DNA from: Palsa-506 sp963709075
Lineage (GTDB): Bacteria; Actinomycetota; Actinomycetes; Streptosporangiales; Streptosporangiaceae
Direction: 5' to 3'
Assembly (NCBI GenBank): GCA_963709075.1
Contig: CAVPUY010000008.1
Span: forward strand, 1 to 64,000
Length of the DNA: 64,000 nucleotides
Shown here piece by piece: positions 58,229-64,000 of this stretch. The notes beneath the pieces were generated by a model that ran no database searches, was not told the DNA's origin, and worked only from the letters and a program-made list of their open reading frames with translations. How positions within the stretch are numbered: the first letter of the stretch is position 1; every line of letters starts with the position of its first letter. A program made the translations under genes and the position numbers.

Positions 58229-59988
58229 GATGACAGCCCGGAGAGTCCGGCACGCGCGGTGCCCGCCGGATCACCTTCGGCCGGCCCTCGGAGCAACGCC
58301 TGTCGCGACGGCCACAGCATCATCACGAGCGCCACGATAACGGCGAGCAGGACCACCGGGGTAATCCCGTTCCTGACCACCGGGCGCAGCCAGCCCAGCC
58401 CGGCTGGCATGGCGATCCCGCGGGCGGGCAGGTAGCCGAGGGCCAGCACCGAGGTGCGGGCGAGCAGCAGCCAGTCAAGCCGGGACCAGGGCAGCAGCGC
58501 GAGCAGCGCCCAGCCCAGGCTGTCGTACCAGGGCAGCACGTACGGCCAGGCGAGTAGCCAGGCGAACACGATGGCGAACACCACGACCGCGGGCAGCGCG
58601 GCAGGAAGGAAGTCGGGCCAGGCGCCCGGCAGCGTACCGGGCTGTGCGGCGGGACCGGTCCCGGCGGGACCGGGCCCGGTGCCGGGGGCGGCTCCGGGGG
58701 CGGCTCCGGGCACGGCTGCCGGATCGAGCGCGCGCACCGAGCGCAGCATCAGCACGAGCAGCGCCACGGCGAGCACGATCGCCGCCGACTTGACCACGTC
58801 CTCGGCAACTCCCTCGCCGGTGACCAGCCGGAGCGCGAAGCGGACGGCCCGCCAGGGCGAGCCGACCGAGACGTAACTCCCGGCCCGCAGCCCAGGGCGC
58901 AGCGACCCGGGCCCCCAGGCCGCGACCGACGCTCCGGCGGTCAGGCAGAACCCGGCCGCGAGGCCGCCGAGCAGCAGCACGGGCTCCCGCCAGCGGCGCT
59001 GGCCGGCGATCACCGGCGCCCGCTGGCGGTACTGCTCGCGCTGCCAGTGCCAGGCCATCAGGCACGCGATGGCCAGCCCCGCGCCGGCCAGCGCCATCGT
59101 GACCTTGACCGCGAAGCCCAGGCCGATCAGCGCGCCGGCCCCGGCGGCCGCGAGCGCCTGCCGGGCCGGGCTGGCCGGGGAGTTCCCGTTAATAATCCGG
59201 AAGGCGAAAACCGCCAGGGCGGCGATGCAGAACGCGATGGCCTGGCTGTCCACGTGCGCGCCGGCGACAAGCACCTGCAGCAGCAGCGGGTTAGCCGTCC
59301 ACAGCAGCGCCGCGCGGAACTGCCGGGCCCGGTCGCCGCGCGCCATCCGGTGCAGCAGCAGCCCGGTCACCGCGAACGCGATCACGTTCAGCAGCGAGAG
59401 CACGAACACGGTGAGGCGGACCGACCTGCCGCCGATCAGCGAAGCGAGCGCCTGCCCGCCGGTGGCCAGGCTGCCGTAGTCCGACGGGCTCGTCCGCCAG
59501 TCCTGGACGGCGCGGGCGACCGGATCGCCCAGCCTGGCCAGGGCCGCTGGAGTGGTGGTGTAGGGGTCATGGCCGGTTATCACCATGCGCCCGTAGGCTG
59601 CGTAGCTGAGATGATCAGAGGAGCCGAACGGGGGGACGAGCGCCAGTGCCGCCGCCAGGATGATCCCGGCGGCCAGGATGAGCCGTGGCGAGACTGACCA
59701 GCCCCGGCGGGCTGCGTTGATGGTCAGTGCGAGCCCGGCCGTGCCGGCTGCGACCGCCACCGCGGTCATGGCGACCACCAGGTAGGGCGACGGGCTGACG
59801 CCGAGTGACCACGGCGGCTGGCCGGCCCGGCCGGGCAGCGCGGGCTCCATCACCGACGGGCCGCATGCCGCCACGGCGAACGTCAGCGCGACGCTGACCG
59901 CGCTGGCCGCCAGCCCCAGCCGCCCGGTGCGCCGCAGCCTGGCGTCCCGGTCGCCGCCGGGGCCCGGGCTGGCGGCCTGGACCGTCAT
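58225..59988 (-). CDS. Polyprenol-phosphate-mannose-type alpha-mannosyltransferase (GT-C)
   Basis: 587 residues, about 12-14 membrane helices. MptA/MptB-like features: the long first outer loop with PFGSSDHLSYAAYGRMVITG then HDPY, DWRTSPSDYGSLATGGQAL, LLWTANPLLLQVLVAGAHVD and the late YVLPWYDSLGWALL. Uses C50/C55-P-mannose to extend lipomannan-like or protein-linked mannose outside the membrane. A Gly/Ala/Pro repeat (PGAAPGAAPGTGPGP) sits in a cytoplasmic or outer loop. Four-base overlaps at both ends couple it with the GT2 gene and pheA. Confidence 0.85.
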   Translation of the reverse strand: MTVQAASPGPGGDRDARLRRTGRLGLAASAVSVALTFAVAACGPSVMEPALPGRAGQPPWSLGVSPSPYLVVAMTAVAVAAGTAGLALTINAARRGWSVSPRLILAAGIILAAALALVPPFGSSDHLSYAAYGRMVITGHDPYTTTPAALARLGDPVARAVQDWRTSPSDYGSLATGGQALASLIGGRSVRLTVFVLSLLNVIAFAVTGLLLHRMARGDRARQFRAALLWTANPLLLQVLVAGAHVDSQAIAFCIAALAVFAFRIINGNSPASPARQALAAAGAGALIGLGFAVKVTMALAGAGLAIACLMAWHWQREQYRQRAPVIAGQRRWREPVLLLGGLAAGFCLTAGASVAAWGPGSLRPGLRAGSYVSVGSPWRAVRFALRLVTGEGVAEDVVKSAAIVLAVALLVLMLRSVRALDPAAVPGAAPGAAPGTGPGPAGTGPAAQPGTLPGAWPDFLPAALPAVVVFAIVFAWLLAWPYVLPWYDSLGWALLALLPWSRLDWLLLARTSVLALGYLPARGIAMPAGLGWLRPVVRNGITPVVLLAVIVALVMMLWPSRQALLRGPAEGDPAGTARAGLSGLSS

Positions 59989-61061
59989 CCCCGCGTCGGC
60001 GGCGCTGGCTGCGTCGGCGGTACCGGCTGCGTCACTGCCGCCGGGTGCACTGGGCGCGCCGGGTCGGCCGGGCGCGCCAGGTCGACTGGGCGCGCCGGGT
60101 CCGCCGGGCGCGCCAGGTCGGCCGGGCGCGCCGGGCGCGGCGCCGGGTCCGCCGGGCGCGCCGGGTCAGCCAGCCGCGGCGCCCGGTATGCCGGGTCAGC
60201 CAGCCGCGGCGCCCGCGAGCCGGGCTGCCGGGCGGCCAGCGCCCTGGCGACGTCGGCAAGCTGGCGGGCCCGGTGCAGCTGCGCGCGCCAGTCGGTGCCG
60301 GTCGCCCGGTGCGCGAGCGGGACCTCCACCTCGGTGACCCGCAGGCCCTTACGGAGCAGGTCGATGGTAAGCCCGGTCTCAGCTCCCCAGCCGGCTGCGA
60401 GCGGCCGGGCCGCCTCGAAGGCAGCTCTGGTCAGGCAGCGCTGGCCGTTCAGCGGCTGGGCGGGCCGCCACCCGGTCGCGCGCTCGATCCCGGACCCGGA
60501 CAGGCCGACGACAAGGCCGTGCCCGCCGCGCCTTTCCCGGTCGGTGAACACGGCGATGGTCATGTCCGCCTGGCCGGACCGGACCGGCTCGGCCAGCGGG
60601 GCCGCGCTGGCGGCGGTCTCCGCCAGGTCAGCGTCGAGGAAAAGCAGATGCCGCGGGGATGTGCGCCCGGCACCATCGGCCCCGCCGGTACTATCGGCCG
60701 GGCCGGCACCATCAGGCCGCCCGGCACCATCGGCCCCGCCGGCACCATCAGGCCGCCCGGCACCATCAGGCCGCCCGGCACTCTCGGCCCGGCGAGCACC
60801 GTTGGCCTCGCTCGCTTCCAGCAGCCGGACCGCTTCCGCCCCGGATTCCATCGCCGCCGCCTTGCCCCGGTTGCGGGCGTGCCGCAGCACCATCGCGCCC
60901 GCACCCTCGGCGGCGGCGGCGGTCCCGTCTGCGGAGCCGTCATCGACCACGATGACGATGTCCACCCCGGGCAGGCCCGCGGCGGCTGTCACCGTCGCGG
61001 CAATCCGGTCGGACTCGTTCCTGGCGGGGATGACGACGGCAACATCACCGGTCGGCTGCAT
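59985..61061 (-). CDS. GT2-family glycosyltransferase with repeat insertions
   Basis: 358 residues from ATG 61061 (MQPTGDVAVVIPARNE); a TTG at 61145 would add 28 unconserved residues. GT-A motifs: VVIPARNESDRIAATV, VVDDGSADGTAAAAEG, HARNRGKAAAMESGAEAV and the DxD-equivalent LLFLDADLAE. Between the second and third motifs lies a 45-residue repeat insert (SAGRPDGAGRPDGAGGADGA). The C-terminus has another repeat tail (RPADLARPADPARPVDLARP). Both are in-frame minisatellites. It probably makes polyprenol-P-sugar or extends a glycan with the coupled mannosyltransferase. Confidence 0.82.
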   Translation of the reverse strand: MQPTGDVAVVIPARNESDRIAATVTAAAGLPGVDIVIVVDDGSADGTAAAAEGAGAMVLRHARNRGKAAAMESGAEAVRLLEASEANGARRAESAGRPDGAGRPDGAGGADGAGRPDGAGPADSTGGADGAGRTSPRHLLFLDADLAETAASAAPLAEPVRSGQADMTIAVFTDRERRGGHGLVVGLSGSGIERATGWRPAQPLNGQRCLTRAAFEAARPLAAGWGAETGLTIDLLRKGLRVTEVEVPLAHRATGTDWRAQLHRARQLADVARALAARQPGSRAPRLADPAYRAPRLADPARPADPAPRPARPADLARPADPARPVDLARPADPARPVHPAAVTQPVPPTQPAPPTRG

Positions 61062-61177
61062 GGCAGCGATCCTAATGCCGTCGCCGGCGGTGGCGGCGCC
61101 ATCCGGCCCGGCCACTGCGGAACTCGGCAGCGCGGGCCGGGTCAAGCTCGCGCGGTCACCCGGCCTCGCCGCCTGGC

Positions 61178-61525
61178 CTACGAGCCTGCCATGGTGGCGG
61201 TGTCATCGAGCACGGTGAACACTGTCTCCAGCCCCGTTACCTGCAAGACCTTCCTGACCGCCGGGCGCGGCCCGGCGAGCTGGATGTCGCCGCCGCCCTC
61301 CTGTGCCCGGCGCTGCGCGGCGAGCAGCACGTTCATGCCGGTGGAGTCGCAGAACTCCACCCCGGACATGTCGACGACGATCTGGACGGCCCCGCCGCCG
61401 GCCAGCACCGTGGCCAGCTCGCCATGCAGCCTCGGCGCGGTGTAGAGATCGATCTCGCCCGCTACCGACATAATGGTGTGATCGCCCTGAGACCGGCACG
61501 AGACCTTGAGTTCCACGTGCCGCAC
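61178..61525 (-). CDS. STAS-domain anti-sigma factor antagonist
   Basis: 115 residues of the SpoIIAA/RsbV type: VAGEIDLYTAPRLHGELATV, then VVDMSGVEFCDSTGMNVLLA with the phosphorylatable Ser in DSTGM, and LQVTGLETVFTVLDD. In its unphosphorylated form such a protein binds an anti-sigma kinase and frees a sigma factor. No RsbW-like kinase or sigma factor adjoins it, so the partner is elsewhere. GTG start at 61525; a GTG three codons on is an alternative. Confidence 0.9.
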   Translation of the reverse strand: MRHVELKVSCRSQGDHTIMSVAGEIDLYTAPRLHGELATVLAGGGAVQIVVDMSGVEFCDSTGMNVLLAAQRRAQEGGGDIQLAGPRPAVRKVLQVTGLETVFTVLDDTATMAGS

Positions 61526-61651
61526 CTTACCGCCAGCGGGCGCCCGCCGACTAGGTGGCTACCGAGAGCACGCGGCCAATCGGCGCCCGGTGAGCGGCTC
61601 AGTGCGCGAAGCTGGAGCAGCACACGACGCTGAAGGAGGCGGAGCCCGCTG

Positions 61652-62203
61652 ATGCATTCTCGACCAGACCAGCAGGACAGGCAGCGGGAGCGCCCGGCCG
61701 CGGCCATGAGCGCGTCCGTGCCGTCCCGGCCGCGGCGGGCGCCGGAGGTGCCCTCTGGCGTCCTGGCCGCGAGCCGGGAACGGCTGGCTCCGGCCGGCGC
61801 GGTCGCGCCGCCGGACCTGCCGGAGCGGCCGGAACCCGCCGAGCCAGCCGCCGGGCGGCTGCGGGAGCGCCTTGCGGCGGTCCGGCAGCGCGCCGAGGGA
61901 GCCGCTTCCTGGCTGGAGACGAGCAGCCATTACGCGCGGCTCGTCAACCGCGACGGTGTCGTGCCGGTGACGGCTCGGTTCAGCGCGGACGACCTCGCCT
62001 TCCTTGCCGGAGCCAGGCAGGAGATGCTCGGCTTCGCCGAGCTCGGGATGCGCCTGATCGAGCTGCACCAGCCGCTCGACGCCGCCGGGGTGAGCAGCGA
62101 TCCGGCTGCGCCGGTGCAGCGGTGCCGGAGCTGCATGTGGCGCTGGCCGTGTCCCACTTTCCGTACCCTCGCGGAAGTCCTGGACGGCACCCAGGTGGGC
62201 TAG
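61652..62203 (+). CDS. Conserved hypothetical with C-terminal Cys cluster
   Basis: 183 residues. The first 70 are Pro/Arg-rich; residues about 75-180 form the conserved part: LRERLAAVRQRAEGAASWLE, SSHYARLVNRDGVVPVTARF, DLAFLAGARQEMLGFAELGM and the closing RCRSCMWRWPCPTFRTLAEV. The CxxC...C cluster near the end may bind zinc. GAAGGAGG lies 12-17 bases before the ATG. Homologues are small actinobacterial proteins of unknown role. Confidence 0.7.
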   Translation: MHSRPDQQDRQRERPAAAMSASVPSRPRRAPEVPSGVLAASRERLAPAGAVAPPDLPERPEPAEPAAGRLRERLAAVRQRAEGAASWLETSSHYARLVNRDGVVPVTARFSADDLAFLAGARQEMLGFAELGMRLIELHQPLDAAGVSSDPAAPVQRCRSCMWRWPCPTFRTLAEVLDGTQVG

Positions 62204-62204
62204 C

Positions 62205-62292
62205 CGCCCCCCAGGTAGCCGCCCGCCAGGTAGCCGGCCCCGCCAGTCAACCGCCCCGCCAGGTAGCCGCCCCCCGCCAGGTAGCCGGTCCT
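62205..62292. repeat. Short minisatellite CGCCAGGTAGCCG
   Basis: About five imperfect copies of CCGCCAGGTAGCCG between the hypothetical gene and the next small gene. One copy has drifted to CCGCCAGTCAACCG. Confidence 0.75.
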
Positions 62293-62337
62293 GGGTAATC
62301 CTTGCTGGCCGGGTCCCTTGCAGGCTCCGGAATGGCA

Positions 62338-62403
62338 TTCCGCCTGGTGGATGGGGGTTTGGTGTTGCCAGGGCGACACCTCCGCCCCATCCATCAGGCG
62401 GAA
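62338..62403. repeat. Long hairpin, 19-bp stem
   Basis: TTCCGCCTGGTGGATGGGG (62338-62356) pairs with CCCCATCCATCAGGCGGAA (62385-62403), one wobble; the 28-nt loop itself contains a weak GGTGTTGCC/GGGCGACACC stem. Could terminate the upstream rightward gene or be a REP-like unit distinct from copies A-C. Confidence 0.65.
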
Positions 62404-62555
62404 CGACCCCCATAAGCAAACCGTTGCCCCGCCAGCATCAAGCCCATCACCGGTGACGTCCTCGCCCGGCCGATGGCGGCTACGTTCCGTAGCGTCGGAG
62501 TCAGGTTGCGCGGCCGGGTGGCGCCAGTGCGCCGGTCTGGTCGTACCTTTGAAGT

Positions 62556-62723
62556 ATGGGACGGATTATTTTCCTGATTATCGCCGCGCTCGTGGTGTTC
62601 ATGGTCGTGACATGGATCGTGCACGTCCTGCTCTTCTTCTTCTGGATCGCCCTGATCGCCGTGGCCGCCTTCTGCGTGCTCCGGCTCGCCATGTGGTCGT
62701 CTGGCCGTCGATCACGCAGGTAG
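62556..62723 (+). CDS. Small hydrophobic membrane protein
   Basis: 55 residues: MGRIIFLIIAALVVFMVVTW, IVHVLLFFFWIALIAVAAFC, VLRLAMWSSGRRSRR. It is almost wholly hydrophobic with a basic tail, a one- or two-helix membrane protein with the C-terminus in the cytoplasm. A weak purine run (TTTGAAG) precedes the ATG. Function unknown. Confidence 0.55.
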   Translation: MGRIIFLIIAALVVFMVVTWIVHVLLFFFWIALIAVAAFCVLRLAMWSSGRRSRR

Positions 62724-62850
62724 CCAGGCGGTTTCAGCCGCCGGTCGGCTCAGTCTCCGGTTGGCTCAGCCGCCGGGGCCGGCCTGGTGCCGGTCAGCTG
62801 CCGCTTGGGTCAGCTGCCGCCCTGGCCTGGCAACCAGGGCCGGGCGACGG

Positions 62851-64000
62851 TCAGCTCGCCGGGGCCAGTTCCTGGTGCCTCGGCGGCGCTCCGGCGGCGG
62901 CCAGCGGCGGCGCGGCGGCCAGGCCGGCAGGCACTGCGGCGGCCAGGCCGGCCAGCTCGGCCTGGCTAGCCGCGCTCACCGGCCGGGACGGCTCGGCGGC
63001 AGGTCCGGCATCCGGCTCGGCGGCCGGATCCCTGCCGACCGGGCAGGCCATGCCGCGCGGGCCGCCGCGGCCGCTGCCGAGCTCGCTGCCGGGAACCCGG
63101 ATCACCTCGATGCCCGCTGCCTCGAGCCTGGCGTTGGTCTCCACATTGCGCTCGTGACAGACCGCGACGCGGCGGTCGATCGCCAGCGCGTTGGCGCCGT
63201 CGTCCCACTGCTCTCGCTGGGCCGTGAGCGGGTCGAGCCCGGTGCCGATGACCTGCAGCCGCTCGATGCCCATCGCCTGCGCCGCCGCTTCAAGGAAAGG
63301 CTGCGGCCGCGATACCCGCAGTCCGTCCTGGCGGAGCGTGATGGTGTGCGCGGTCAGCGTGAAGGCGAGGCCCGGATACATGATGACCGTGTCCACGTCG
63401 ACCACCGTGCATACGGTGTCCAGGTGCACCGCCGCGAGCGCCTGCCCGATCGGCACGGCAAGCACCGTGTGCGCTAGGCCAGCCTCGAGGACGTGCCGCG
63501 CCAGCCGCTCCAGTCCCGCCGGAGTGGTCCGCATCCCTACCCCAACGGCGATGACGCCCGGCGCGAGCAGCAGGACATCGCCGCCTTCGACCTGCTCAAG
63601 CTGCGGGCCGTAGAGGCTCTTGGTGCCCGCGAACCTGGGGTGATGACGGTAGATCACCTGGACGCAGAGCGGACTCGCGGCGCCGGGCCGGCGCGGCCAT
63701 GCTGGTGACCGCCGCCCGGTCACCGATCCAGACGCTCGAATCCCTGCTGAACAGCAGGTTGGGCAGCGGGTCAATGACGAAGTCATGCCGGTCAAGCAGC
63801 TCGAATACCACGCCGCTGCCGATCCTGAGCTCGGCCGGAGTCAGCCCGGCGATCAGGACCTGGGTCAGCGTCTCCGGGTCGAGGCCGTCGAGATGGCCGC
63901 GGATCTGGCTGGCGAGCTCGTCGCCCAGCCTGGCGCCGCCGAGCGCGCAGCCGATTGCCTCGTCCCTGGCCGAGGCGTACTCCAGGGCATCCTGCAGCAG
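62851..64000 (-). pseudogene. arcA: Arginine deiminase, frame-broken and lacking catalytic Cys (5' end beyond window)
   Basis: From the right edge the frame reads ...HDFVIDPLPNLLFSRDSSVW, IGDRAAVTSMAAPARRRESAL and then shifts by one base near 63671 into VQVIYRHHPRFAGTKSLYGP, LEQVEGGDVLLLAPGVIAVG, HLDTVCTVVDVDTVIMYPGL. This is arginine deiminase in order. The catalytic Cys near the C-terminus, normally GGPRCMSCP, is Gly here (GGPRGMACPVGRDP; codon GGC instead of TGC). An unrelated 50-residue Ala/Pro tail follows. Two independent lesions make activity unlikely. The first 40 or so codons lie beyond 64000. Confidence 0.8.

Noticed and set aside
1..64000. CRISPR array or cas genes
   Set aside because: No regularly spaced repeats with unique spacers of 28-40 bp and no Cas motifs were seen; repeats here are tandem or palindromic.

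Overview
The window is high-GC (roughly 70% or more) actinomycete DNA. Lineage markers include a bacterial proteasome activator (Bpa), TadA followed by its actinobacterial partner protein, an EspI-like MinD/ParA ATPase, an AfsR/SARP-type regulator, DUF2332, an ECF42-type sigma factor with its DGPF partner, and polyprenol-phosphate-mannose-type mannosyltransferases. The species cannot be named from sequence alone. Three intact tRNA-Ser genes (CGA, GCT, TGA) lie in the window, with the 3' remnant of a fourth serine tRNA. tRNA-Ser genes appear to be integration targets here.

Layout. 1-6030: probable edge of an integrated element, with a decayed TPR gene, a NarL-type response regulator, a second, broken response regulator beside a G19 tract, an unusual double DesK-like kinase, a small membrane protein, a DHA2 MFS exporter and a serine tRNA 3' remnant as candidate att site. 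6160-8070: arylsulfatase tail remnant and the ECF42 sigma/DGPF pair. 8363-11214: VOC protein, disulfide oxidoreductase and SDR. 11534-15829: orphan HoxX (CO-ligand synthesis for NiFe hydrogenase), DUF2332 protein, CPA2 antiporter. 15850-21444: response regulator/kinase pair facing a decayed DUF6220 gene and a kinase with at least five frame breaks. 21490-29228: cupin, asparagine-synthase-like protein coupled to an M15-like metallopeptidase, esterase, tRNA-Ser(CGA), tadA and partner, PH-domain membrane protein.

29343-35436: a 6 kb island bounded by a perfect 54-bp repeat of the tRNA-Ser(GCT) 3' half. It carries a small HTH protein, a small membrane protein, a 1060-residue AfsR-like regulator with 11-bp-period repeats before and (inverted) at the end of the gene, truncated genes and a bifunctional nuclease. 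No integrase is visible.

35531-49708: acyl-CoA ligase, frame-broken SigE-family sigma factor, cysteine-rich protein with a MauE-like membrane protein broken by a 13-bp tandem duplication, AAA ATPase, frame-broken secreted propeller-like protein, CtaG, tRNA-Ser(TGA), DinB and AHSA1 proteins, nucleoside phosphorylase and frame-broken msrA. 50362-64000: TPR protein, methyltransferase, HTH protein, MinD/ParA-like ATPase, minisatellites, bpa, a translationally coupled cluster of glycosyltransferase 2, mannosyltransferase and pheA, a STAS protein, two small proteins, and an arginine deiminase that is frame-broken and has lost its catalytic cysteine.

Two features recur. Many otherwise conserved genes carry one single-base frame break, several in G/C runs; either the sequence has indel errors or this stretch is decaying. 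Short palindromic elements sharing GGTGGATCG/GCGATCGC recur at three intergenic sites.
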